From NCBI RefSeq assembly GCF_002884495.1, contig NZ_KZ614145.1, forward strand, positions 1,626,423-1,690,422: a DNA stretch of 64,000 nt. Reading direction: 5' to 3'. Below the pieces are notes generated by a model, which made no database searches, was not told the origin of the DNA, and was given only the letters and a program-made list of their open reading frames with translations. Positions 16,112 through 22,545 of the stretch are shown here, piece after piece; position 1 is the first letter of the stretch; each line of letters begins with the position of its first letter. The translations under genes and the position numbers were made by a program. The stretch comes from Rummeliibacillus pycnus (GTDB lineage: Bacteria; Bacillota; Bacilli; Bacillales_A; Planococcaceae).

Positions 16112-16388
16112 TTAAAGTAGTGAACCGTCAATTAATAAAACTGATGGTTTTTCATTTCTTAGCAATTCTAAAACTTCACTTATGGGCATTAAATCTTTGC
16201 TGTCTTCATCAAAAGCACGACTAGTCTTTACAATCGCATAATCAGAAGGAACTTCTTTAATTTCTTCGTAAGGATTTACACCTTCATCAAAGTTAGCTAC
16301 TACATCGTTATAAACATTAATTGCAACTTCCCTTTGCTTTAATTAGTGCATAATACGGTTCTTGTACCTCGTAAAATTTGTTTTCCAT
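16112..16388 (-). pseudogene. frameshifted early phage gene
   Basis: A start at 16388 (behind AGAAAGGAAGA) gives [18 protein letters not shown] and then a premature stop. The adjoining frame continues REVAINVYNDVVANFDEG... to VLLIDGSLL, ending at 16112. One base change near 16335 would restore a protein of about 92 residues of a phage type I have seen without known function. It lies between ssb and the dUTPase gene. Confidence 0.65.
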
Positions 16389-16423
16389 TTTCTATCTTCC
16401 TTTCTTGTTTAGGTTTAAGTTTG

Positions 16424-16686
16424 TCAGAATGGCAGATCATCTTCCATATTCTGATTATTGTTCGGTGCACTATTAGCAAATGGATCTTCATCAACTCTTG
16501 TGTAATTCTGTTGTTGATTATTACCACCATATTGCCCTGTATTTGCGTTTTGTTGTGGCGCTTGGTAATTTGTTTGAATGGTCGATTAATGGCTAAACGG
16601 AATCTACATACTGCTACTCCTGATGGTGTGTACTTTAGTTCTGGATCAGCAGTTAATCTCCCAACTCCAACGTAATTGTTAATCAC
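16424..16686 (-). pseudogene. ssb: single-stranded DNA-binding protein with internal deletion
   Basis: The GTG start at 16686 gives the standard SSB N-terminus [21 protein letters not shown] up to [11 protein letters not shown]. The sequence then jumps, in another frame, to the Gln/Asn-rich linker ([17 protein letters not shown]) and the acidic tip MEDDLPF. About 60-65 residues of the OB fold are missing and the join is out of frame, so no functional SSB is made. GGAGGGAAG and a 4-base overlap with the preceding small gene mark the start. Confidence 0.8.
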
Positions 16687-16772
16687 TTATGTCTTCCCTC
16701 CCATTCCATCTTGAACATGAATACTACTCCTGCGATGACTGTTGTTGTAATTAAAATATCTGAAACTGACAA
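16683..16772 (-). CDS. 29-residue phage leader-type protein
   Basis: TTG start at 16772 directly after AAAGGAGG; a single hydrophobic segment ([18 protein letters not shown]) followed by a charged tail. Its TGA overlaps the GTG of ssb (GTGA), so the two were translationally coupled. No family recognised. Confidence 0.5.
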   Translation of the reverse strand: MSVSDILITTTVIAGVVFMFKMEWEGRHK

Positions 16773-16882
16773 TCTACTATCCTCCTTTGTATCGCTAAAT
16801 CTACGTTGTATATTTTTACTATAATTGTTCATTACTCCTATACGTTATGGTATAATTAACCAATTGAAAGGAGGTTTAATAA

Positions 16883-17050
16883 TTGGACAGTTTTGATCCT
16901 GTATTCGCATTTATACCAATTTTAGTGATTTTATTTTACATATCCATGATTGTATTTACTGTTTATTTCATGGTGAAAGTCCTTAAAAATCAGAATGATA
17001 TCAAGGGATTTTTAAATGATATTTCTGACAAGCTAAATCAAAAAGATTAG
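16883..17050 (+). CDS. small single-pass membrane protein A
   Basis: 55 residues, TTG start at 16883 behind AAAGGAGG. One long membrane segment (FAFIPILVILFYISMIVFTVYF), a basic stretch MVKVLKNQ, and an amphipathic tail FLNDISDKLNQK. TGGTATAAT about 25 bases upstream of the ribosome binding site is an extended -10 promoter. A terminator (AGAAGGG-gaaa-CCCTTCT, 17050-17070) follows. It has a paralogue just downstream with the same promoter and layout. The architecture is like DUF4083-type small membrane proteins or membrane-acting type I toxins, but I cannot assign either. Confidence 0.6.
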   Translation: MDSFDPVFAFIPILVILFYISMIVFTVYFMVKVLKNQNDIKGFLNDISDKLNQKD

Positions 17051-17070
17051 AAGGGGAAACCCTTCTTTTT
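17050..17070 (+). terminator. terminator of small gene A
   Basis: AGAAGGG pairs with CCCTTCT across a GAAA loop, then seven Ts. Confidence 0.8.
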
Positions 17071-17152
17071 TTGTGTCACAAAATCTACGAACTGTGCATT
17101 ACTTATCTCTAAAACACGTGGTATAATTATCCAAAAATGTGGAGGATTTAAA

Positions 17153-17290
17153 ATGCTCTTACTTTACTATTTGCCAATTATTTTAGTAATATTTCAGCTT
17201 TGGTTTTTATTTAAATTCCTTTTCATACTTCAAAAAAATAACAAATTACTAAAAACTATTGCTGACAGGTTAGACAAGCAAAATGAGTAG
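17153..17290 (+). CDS. small single-pass membrane protein B
   Basis: 45 residues, ATG at 17153 behind TGGAGGA. Membrane segment YYLPIILVIFQLWFLFKFLFI, then an amphipathic tail KNNKLLKTIADRLDKQ resembling that of protein A. The upstream region repeats the pattern found before gene A (CTACGAACTGTGCATTA..., then TGGTATAATTA), so gene and promoter were duplicated together. A short hairpin CAGG-gaaa-CCTG with a T run ends it. Confidence 0.6.
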   Translation: MLLLYYLPIILVIFQLWFLFKFLFILQKNNKLLKTIADRLDKQNE

Positions 17291-17337
17291 GCAGGGAAAC
17301 CTGTCTTTTTTATTTCACATCATCTACGAATAGTTCA

Positions 17338-17424
17338 TTAATTAAGAATTTCCCATATTATGCAAGTTACAAGCCAACCTATAAACGTACCTAGCGCAAA
17401 TGATTTAGGATGAAAATTTTTCAT
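17338..17424 (-). CDS. 28-residue small membrane peptide
   Basis: ATG at 17424 behind AAAGGAAGA. One hydrophobic segment (SFALGTFIGWLVTCIIWEIL). Small peptides of this form occur in the immunity regions of Bacillus phages, but this assignment rests on context only. Confidence 0.4.
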   Translation of the reverse strand: MKNFHPKSFALGTFIGWLVTCIIWEILN

Positions 17425-17517
17425 ATTATCTTCCTTTCAGCTACTACATATTTTTCTTCTACTGTTCATTTAATCCCCATCACAACAAATCCATCTTGCT
17501 GCTCAAGGTGGATAAAA

Positions 17518-17790
17518 ATGAGAATTAACTATACGCATTTAGAGGATTACATCAAAAATCTTTATCTAAATATTGGTATCACAGAGCCTAAACAGCTTGA
17601 AATGAAAATTATCGCTTCACGATTGCATATGAAAGTACTATTCGTTCCTTTTAAATCGATGTGTACTGGAAGTTTAATTTGTATTGATGCTAGATTGACT
17701 AAAGAACAACAATGGCAGCAATTTGGTCATGAACTTTGTCATGCATTATGGCATAGTGGAAATCAATTAGGTGTTTCCCTAAACAACTTC
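17518..17790 (+). pseudogene. ImmA/IrrE-type metalloprotease, 3'-truncated
   Basis: The start at 17518 (AAGGTGG before ATG) gives MRINYTHLEDYIKNLYLNIG, then the zinc-protease motif FGHELCHALWHSGNQLG (HExxH). The family normally continues with a further acidic zinc ligand region and a C-terminal part of 50 or more residues. Here homology stops after GNQLG and runs into integrase sequence in another frame, ending at 17820. ImmA proteins cleave phage or ICE repressors; this one has lost half its domain. Confidence 0.7.
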
Positions 17791-17981
17791 ACACTTATAT
17801 GCTTCGTCATACCCATATAAGTTTGCTTGCTGAAGCCGGTGTGGATCTTCCTTACATTATGAATCGAGTTGGCCATAAAAATTCAAAGACAACTACTGAA
17901 ATTTATTTACACGTTACAAAAGGTATGCGGGTAAATGCCAGAAGTAAAATGCATATTAAGTTTAGTAATTTACTAAATTAA
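17783..17981 (+). pseudogene. int: tyrosine integrase, C-terminal remnant
   Basis: Only the last ~65 codons of a phage integrase are left: QLHTYMLRHTHISLLAEAGV with the catalytic R of the box II LRHTH, the GHKNSKTT motif (histidine) and IYLHVT with the tyrosine nucleophile. It is fused by deletion to the immA fragment. The remaining peptide could start at ATG 17799 but would be inactive. Its position 640 bases from the right-hand repeat fits the usual int-att arrangement. Confidence 0.8.
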
Positions 17982-17983
17982 AA

Positions 17984-18010
17984 AATAGGCACTATTTAAG
18001 TGCCTATTTA
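17984..18010. terminator. bidirectional terminator
   Basis: AAATAGGCAC pairs with GTGCCTATTT between the converging int remnant and the HEPN-like gene. Confidence 0.8.
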
Positions 18011-18493
18011 GCATAATATTTGTCCAATAAAATAATTATTTGACTTTTTCTTCAAAAAATCTATATAAAGATCATAAATAACAGATATCCATAGAAAATT
18101 TATAATAATTTCTTTAGAATCATACGGTAGGATATCTACATCATGAAAATTATTCGCATGTGCGAACAAATTTCTTACTTTTAAAATTTCATCATTTTTT
18201 AAACTATATTCACCTAATCTAGCCTTAAAATATTTATTAAATTTCCCCCAATTTTTCTTAAAATATCTATCTCTTATTGCTATACTTACTGTTTTATATT
18301 GTTCTGCACAGCAAATATACCTGTACTTAACACTATCAGACACCATATCAATAAGACTCATTGGCTTAGAAGGTACAGTTCCATTATTAATCATTTCTTG
18401 AGCTTCATATGCTTGTGAATACATTATGTAAAATTCTTGAACAAAAGAATATTTTTCATTTTCTTTAATCCATTTCATCAATATATCATGCAT
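18008..18493 (-). CDS. HEPN-like protein, candidate defence cargo
   Basis: 161 residues, mostly alpha-helical, complete, with GGAGGGATTTC before the ATG at 18493. I do not recognise a named family. The segment EILKVRNLFAHANNF (residues 102-116) contains R107-N-x3-H112, the R-x4-H motif that forms the active site of HEPN ribonucleases, set at the start of a helix as in that fold. It is the last gene before the right-hand repeat, the usual place for abortive-infection or moron cargo. Ribonuclease activity is inferred from one motif only; HEPN proteins without activity also exist. Confidence 0.5.
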   Translation of the reverse strand: MHDILMKWIKENEKYSFVQEFYIMYSQAYEAQEMINNGTVPSKPMSLIDMVSDSVKYRYICCAEQYKTVSIAIRDRYFKKNWGKFNKYFKARLGEYSLKNDEILKVRNLFAHANNFHDVDILPYDSKEIIINFLWISVIYDLYIDFLKKKSNNYFIGQILC

Positions 18494-18622
18494 GAAATCC
18501 CTCCTGAGCGAAAAATGTATGAAAATCAGAATAAATGTTATTAAATTGTTATTTTTTGAGTAATAAAAAGAAGAAAATAAGCCACAAACGTTGATAAAAC
18601 AAGGGTTTCAAAAATGATGAAC

Positions 18623-18663
18623 GCATATATTCTTCGTATGCGTTCATGATTTCATCCTCTTTC
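18623..18663. repeat. attachment-site-like direct repeat, right copy
   Basis: Second copy of the 41-bp repeat; it also forms an 11-bp perfect inverted repeat with bases just to its left (ATGAACGCATA...TATGCGTTCAT, 18614-18645). On the minus strand it reads MNAYEEYM, then diverges from BrxA and stops after about 32 codons. Weaker similarity to the brxA upstream region continues to about 18780. Confidence 0.65.
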
Positions 18664-19027
18664 GAATACTTTTAATTTCCTTATATTTTCAAGGTTTTTA
18701 CTCTCTTATTGTATATGTACTTTCATTTAATTTCATCCATTTTTACTCTTCATGTGATTTTTATGTGATTTTTTCACCTAAAATCACCACTCAATGATCC
18801 CGTACCAATTTCAAAAACCTTTGGATAAAGAGTCCATAAAAACAAGCACTATATCTTTTAACAAACAAACTGCAGAAGCGAAAGGGTTATTCCCGATTTT
18901 TAAGCCTAAACCAACACCCAAGAAAAAGAAAAAAATAACAGCTCTACTTTATAAAGGTGCAAAGAAGAAGGTATTAAAGTTAAAGGAAGAAATTCTACAT
19001 ATAAATATTCAAAAGTATGGGTACCCT
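18664..19027. other. degenerate region right of the element
   Basis: The first ~120 bases resemble the region upstream of brxA (12784-12910) with many differences. An 81-codon frame on the plus strand (18794-19039, Lys-rich, e.g. KPKPTPKKKKKITALL) has no ribosome binding site. I leave it uncalled; it may be a remnant. Confidence 0.4.
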
Positions 19028-19265
19028 TTACATCTATAATTAAATAGCAACCTCTGCGGATCTAATGTCTTTGGCGTAGTTTTGAAATCATTCATTTCAC
19101 CATTTTAATATTTTATATTAACAGACGAATCTTTTGAATAACTTAATAACAAATTGTTAAAGATGGAGCTAGACGGTATGCTAATCGTCTGCTCACAACT
19201 CTTTTCTTAGTTACACGTTTGAATGGCGGTTCAAGCGTGTTTTTTATTTTCCAACTGCATCAATA
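19028..19265. repeat. diverged duplicated phage segment, copy B
   Basis: Homologous to 14922-15181 inside the element, with many substitutions and small indels, including a broken copy of the Cys-rich gene (minus strand RLLFNYRCKGYPYF then stop) and the hairpin CACGTTTGAA...TTCAAGCGTG. It lies outside the 41-bp repeats, so a second, related element once occupied this spot. Confidence 0.6.
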
Positions 19266-19527
19266 CACCTGAACGTCCAAACGCAAGATTAGAGGATATC
19301 CCAGCTGGAGCAAGATTTAATGAGCCTGAAATAAGTGCTGCTCTTACAAGAGATGTTGTTTCTGGTTTATTATCTTCAGTCAAGGCATCGGTATGTCAAT
19401 TAGGGAAGATATAGGTATGATGTTCCCCAATTCCAATAAAACGGCACTACTCCAATTGCATTACCACCCAATAGAGAAAAATACTAGTCACTCCAATTTA
19501 ATATACATAATAATTTGCACTAATTAA
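19266..19527 (+). pseudogene. DUF3231 family protein fragment, frameshifted
   Basis: Two frames give pieces of one DUF3231-type protein: EDIPAGARFNEPEISAALTRD...VSGLLSS, then after a slip near 19378 QGIGMSIREDIGMMFPNSNK, ending at 19527. The family is a ferritin-like tandem-repeat protein of about 330 residues in spore formers; only about a quarter remains, without a start. The upstream break coincides with the end of duplicated segment B. Confidence 0.6.
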
Positions 19528-19615
19528 ACAAACTGTTATTTTTTACAATCCCCACTGGTAGTAATAAAATATTTTATTAGAATTCTAATATTAATAAAGA
19601 AATAAATCTCCTAAA

Positions 19616-19645
19616 CAAAAAAGCCAACTTTAAAAGTTGACTTTT
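19616..19645 (-). terminator. terminator of the secreted-protein gene
   Basis: AAAAAGCCAACTT pairs with AAGTTGACTTTTT (one mismatch), 24 bases past the stop at 19669; poly-T on both sides. Confidence 0.75.
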
Positions 19646-19668
19646 TGGGGATGCAAATTATTTTTTTA

Positions 19669-20460
19669 TTATTCGGTTGGAGTTGTTGTTTCTACTGGTG
19701 TTGTAGCGTCATTTGATTGTGTTGATTGATCTTCTGAATTCGCTTGATCATTATTATCTTGTGCATCAGTTTGTTCACCATTATCTTGTGAATCCGTTTG
19801 TTCATTGTTATCTTCTGTTCCTGGTTGATCTGTAGTTGTAGATTCATCATCCGTTTTTGGAGTAGTAGCTTGTTCTACTAAAGATTTCAAACGTTCAATT
19901 TCATCTGCAACCAATTGTTGTAGTTCTTTTGATTTCGTTGATAAAGCTTCATACTCTGTAGCATTTAATCTCTTTTTTCTATTTTCATTTTTTAATTGTT
20001 TATCCATTGCACGAAGCTTGTTGATCTCTGCTTTTAATTTTCCTTTATAACTTTGATACTTTTTGGAAGCCGTTTTTTTATTTAACTCTTTATCCACCGT
20101 TCCATCTTCACTGACAGCAAAATCTGTGTTGATTGATTGAGAAATCTTATTAATAGTAGAATCTACACTATTCATTCGTTTTTCGATAGTCTTACTATAT
20201 TTGGATTTCAATTTTTTAGTTTCTTTTTGATCTTGATTTTTTTTGTCTTTATGATTTGTTTTATTTTGATCTTTTTGATCTTTTTGATCTTTTTGATTTT
20301 CTTCGGCATTTACATTTTCCTGATCTTTTTGAACTTGTTCTTTTTGATGTTCAGATTTTCCATGATTTGAACCTTTCGCACTTGCGAATGAAGCTGTTCC
20401 TAAAACTAAACTAACTGCTACTAAACTAGATAAAACTTTTGTAGAACTTTTTGTTTTCAT
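19669..20460 (-). CDS. secreted low-complexity protein under riboswitch control
   Basis: 263 residues. Signal peptide KVLSSLVAVSLVLGTASFASA with AxA cleavage near residue 28. Then a Lys/Gln/Asp-rich repeat (DQKDQKDQ), a helical coiled-coil-like middle (residues ~85-190, SKTIEKRMNSVDSTINKISQ, KLKAEINKLRAMDKQLKNE) and a Thr/Asp/Gln-rich tail of near-repeats NNEQTDSQDNGEQTDAQD ending TTPTE. There is no sortase motif. The central part resembles DUF5667-like secreted helical proteins; an extracellular matrix or adhesion role would fit the probable c-di-GMP riboswitch in its leader. AGGAGG lies nine bases from the ATG. Confidence 0.75.
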   Translation of the reverse strand: MKTKSSTKVLSSLVAVSLVLGTASFASAKGSNHGKSEHQKEQVQKDQENVNAEENQKDQKDQKDQNKTNHKDKKNQDQKETKKLKSKYSKTIEKRMNSVDSTINKISQSINTDFAVSEDGTVDKELNKKTASKKYQSYKGKLKAEINKLRAMDKQLKNENRKKRLNATEYEALSTKSKELQQLVADEIERLKSLVEQATTPKTDDESTTTDQPGTEDNNEQTDSQDNGEQTDAQDNNDQANSEDQSTQSNDATTPVETTTPTE

Positions 20461-20477
20461 TACCTTTTCCTCCTAAT

Positions 20478-20558
20478 GGGTAACGGTAGCTGGCTGGCAT
20501 AGATAAGTTATCCTTAGCCCCGATAGCTTTGTGACATCAGATTTCCCTGATTGTACCC
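20478..20558 (-). promoter_or_regulatory. probable cyclic-di-GMP-I (GEMM) riboswitch
   Basis: On the minus strand the 81-base leader element is closed by GGGTA/TACCC (20554-20558 with 20478-20482). Inside are a hairpin ATCAG-ggaaat-CTGAT, the core CACAAAGCTATCGGGGCTAAGG and the 3' half GCCAGCCAGCTACCG, which match the conserved GEMM features CAAAGC, GGG.CTAAGG and GCCAG...ACCG. Its 3' end is four bases from the AGGAGG of the secreted-protein gene, so control at translation initiation is likely. The assignment is by eye. Confidence 0.65.
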
Positions 20559-20716
20559 TTTTGATTTTAATCAATTAATTTATCGTACTCTTTCAGGAAA
20601 TTTGAAGAGCATTTTATTATTTTTTCTTAAAATAACATCCAACCTATGTACACACAATTTAATGGGGGTTCTCATAACTTAATAATAATGGGAAGAGAGA
20701 TGAGGGAGGCATAGAA

Positions 20717-21007
20717 ATGACAAACAAAAATAATTATCAAACGTATCAAAACGGTCGAAATGGTCGAAATGATCAAGATGAAGAATCCCCAGAACTTATT
20801 GCTGCTAGGCTTGCCTTAATTGGATCAGCACTCGCTACTATAGGAGATGGAATAACGACAATAGCTGCTGGAATCGCATTACAAGCATTAGAAAATCAAA
20901 AGAATCAAAACAACAATAATTCCAAAAAGCAAGCAGATCAGTCCAAACAAATTGAACGTTTACAAAAACAAATCGATCAATTGGCAAAGCAAATGGCAAA
21001 AAGATAG
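20717..21007 (+). CDS. amphipathic/coiled-coil protein, paralogue of 22114
   Basis: 96 residues, unrecognised. Layout: polar Asn/Gln/Arg-rich head, a hydrophobic amphipathic stretch AARLALIGSALATIGDGITTIAAG (residues ~29-53), a polar Asn linker, and a C-terminal coiled coil QIERLQKQIDQLAKQMAK. The hydrophobic block aligns with that of the 22114 protein (LAxxSAxLxTLSDAxDxLS pattern). GAGGGAGG lies upstream of the ATG and a terminator follows. A structural or spore-associated role is possible; I have no evidence for it. Confidence 0.7.
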   Translation: MTNKNNYQTYQNGRNGRNDQDEESPELIAARLALIGSALATIGDGITTIAAGIALQALENQKNQNNNNSKKQADQSKQIERLQKQIDQLAKQMAKR

Positions 21008-21044
21008 CATGTTACAATTTAAGAATACTTATAAAAATTTAGAT

Positions 21045-21082
21045 AACCATGAAACTTAACTTATTTGTAAAGTTTCATGGTT
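21045..21082 (+). terminator. terminator
   Basis: 13-bp stem AACCATGAAACTT with its complement, after the 20717 gene. Confidence 0.8.
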
Positions 21083-21124
21083 TAATCTTGATCAATATGG
21101 ATATTCGATAATTTCATTAAGTCT

Positions 21125-21325
21125 TTAAGTAACTGGAAACATTGCTAATACTTGATCAATTTTAAACGTACGATGAGCTTGTTTTGTGAAACAATAAGCC
21201 TTAAATGTATCTTCAGAAATAGTCAAGATCTTTACTCGCCTTTTTGTAACTGCACCAGTTTTAGATATATACATAATTGTGACTAATTGATTTCGGTTCA
21301 TTGCTTTAATCAACCGCTCTATCAG
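21125..21325 (-). CDS. small WYL-like domain protein, possible CTG start
   Basis: 62-66 residues with the pattern NRNQLVTIMYISKTGAVTKRRVKILTI...YCFTKQAHRTFKIDQVLAMFP, like a lone WYL ligand-binding domain; such mini-WYL proteins occur near yolD and polymerase genes on Bacillus mobile elements. A truncated homologue is at 13608. The strong AAAGGAGGGG (21332-21341) is six bases before an in-frame CTG (21325), giving LIERLIKAMNRN; the nearest standard start, TTG at 21313, is 18 bases from it. CTG is therefore the better-placed start. Confidence 0.6.
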   Translation of the reverse strand: MIERLIKAMNRNQLVTIMYISKTGAVTKRRVKILTISEDTFKAYCFTKQAHRTFKIDQVLAMFPVT

Positions 21326-21410
21326 AACATCCCCTCCTTTAATTGTTATATATAGAATATATGTTCCTTTTTTATAGTATTCTTAAAATAAAACAATAAT
21401 TTCATATCAA

Positions 21411-21446
21411 AATAGACCTATTTTCTAACTGGAAAATAGGTCTATT
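21411..21446 (-). terminator. terminator of the holin gene
   Basis: AATAGACCTATTTTC pairs with GAAAATAGGTCTATT (15 bp, six-base loop), 34 bases past the holin stop. Confidence 0.65.
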
Positions 21447-21479
21447 ACTCGTATGAATACATTTAAAAATTATATTCAG

Positions 21480-21773
21480 TTATTTTAAACCTTTTTCTTT
21501 TAATAACTTTTCTTGTTCCTTTGCTTTCTTTGTAACAATATAACTATTTTTCCAAACACCATAAATGACTAGAACAAAAGGGATTCCATTGAGTAACACT
21601 TGATTAAATGCATTAATGGATTCTTGAGAAAACCAATCAAAAGTAACACCTATTGATCGTAGAAATAGTAATATTGCAGATAGTAATCCCCCAAACAATG
21701 CGACAATTTGTTTTAACTTATCCGCCGTCAAAGTATTCCTCCATTCAACAATATTTCTTAAAATTTTTGACAC
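21480..21773 (-). CDS. XhlB/SPP1-family phage holin
   Basis: 97-residue holin-like protein that would form membrane holes for phage endolysin release. Two membrane segments are visible (QIVALFGGLLSAILLFLRSIG and VLLNGIPFVLVIYGVW), and the typical C-terminal WKNSYIVTKKAKEQEKLLKEK tail matches the SPP1-holin/XhlB family. GTG start at 21773 with only a distant GGGG. No xhlA or endolysin gene is beside it, so it is an isolated lysis remnant or has been recruited for another use. Confidence 0.75.
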   Translation of the reverse strand: MSKILRNIVEWRNTLTADKLKQIVALFGGLLSAILLFLRSIGVTFDWFSQESINAFNQVLLNGIPFVLVIYGVWKNSYIVTKKAKEQEKLLKEKGLK

Positions 21774-22113
21774 CGACAGTAAAACCCCTTAATAGATACT
21801 ATTCGTTCTAACTATCTAACATTCTTCATATTATGTATTAAACAAAAAATAAAGCGGTAAGTGCTGTACTTTAAAAGATTTACTACAGATAATTTGTATG
21901 CAAAACTTAGTACAATTTATAACTCTCAAATCCACCATCTTATTTGTTCATATCCAAAATTTAAAGTCCCACTCCCTTTCTTACCTGAGAATTTAATGTC
22001 AGTTTTATACAGCCATCAATTTATTTATCCTTTTAAGCTTCAAATGAATTTCTTTAGAATGAGGATGCATAATTGTGATTCGAATTAAATTTTTTCGATA
22101 AAAGAGGGATTTG
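21774..22113. other. intergenic, no gene seen
   Basis: 340 bases of AT-rich DNA. An open frame at 21861-22088 lacks a ribosome binding site and has no protein-like composition. A GAGGG ribosome binding site at its right end serves the next gene. Confidence 0.5.
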
Positions 22114-22362
22114 GTGAAAAATAATGATCAATTTAAAAATCTTCAATCTCAAATCAAAGATTCCAGTAAGTTAGCTGTACTCTCTGCTATATTACAAACT
22201 TTAAGTGATGCAGTCGATGTTCTATCAAATTTAGCGGAAATTGAGGAAGAAAGCGAAAGTGTTAAGATTCAGAAAAACAATACGATTCAATTACAACAAA
22301 TGCAACAGCAAATTCAGCAGTTATCCATTCAATTATCTAGAATTGAACGAAGAATACGCTAA
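22114..22362 (+). CDS. amphipathic/coiled-coil protein, paralogue of 20717
   Basis: 82 residues, GTG start at 22114 five bases after GAGGG (a TTG one codon earlier is too close). The amphipathic block KLAVLSAILQTLSDAVDVLSNLAE aligns with the block of the 20717 protein, and the C-terminal QLQQMQQQIQQLSIQLSRIERR is a Gln-rich coiled coil in the same place. A terminator (22405-22433) follows. Function unknown. Confidence 0.65.
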   Translation: MKNNDQFKNLQSQIKDSSKLAVLSAILQTLSDAVDVLSNLAEIEEESESVKIQKNNTIQLQQMQQQIQQLSIQLSRIERRIR

Positions 22363-22404
22363 AAAAACTTATTTTTTTATCGCTAAAACAATATACATGT
22401 ACAA

Positions 22405-22433
22405 CGCGGAACTACTTTTTTAGTTCAGCGTTT
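22405..22433 (+). terminator. terminator
   Basis: GCGGAACTA pairs with TAGTTC.GCG around a T loop, followed by TTTATTTTGG. Confidence 0.65.
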
Positions 22434-22545
22434 ATTTTGGTTATAATGGCTAATTAATGGATATATATTAATTTATGAATTAATATTAGGGGTCTTTTAC
22501 TATTCAGGTAACTACAAAATAGCAAAGGAAACGGAGGGATTTGAG

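Larger units (their letters stand above)
12743..18663. mobile_element. decayed prophage or integrative element in the 5' end of brxA
   Basis: About 5.9 kb between two 41-bp near-identical repeats. Contents from left to right: small phage-type ORFs, a frameshifted yolD, a truncated WYL-like fragment, a DUF3954 protein, a Cys-rich small protein, a dimeric dUTPase, a frameshifted early gene, an ssb with an internal deletion, tiny membrane proteins, a truncated immA joined to the last part of a tyrosine integrase, and a HEPN-like gene. Integrase next to an end repeat and early phage genes running away from it fit a phage-derived element. No head, tail, terminase or lysis gene remains inside the repeats. 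The right copy keeps codons for MNAYEEYM but then leaves the brxA frame, as expected for an attR. Confidence 0.7.

Noticed and set aside
18794-19039. 81-codon Lys-rich frame right of the element
   Set aside because: No ribosome binding site; it overlaps the duplicated phage segment, so it is probably a remnant or chance.
20137-20370. 77-codon plus-strand frame rich in Phe, Leu and Ile
   Set aside because: It is the antisense of the Lys/Gln/Asp repeat in the secreted protein; such frames arise from codon bias.
21480-21773. Active prophage lysis cassette
   Set aside because: A holin alone, without XhlA, endolysin or structural genes, is only a remnant.
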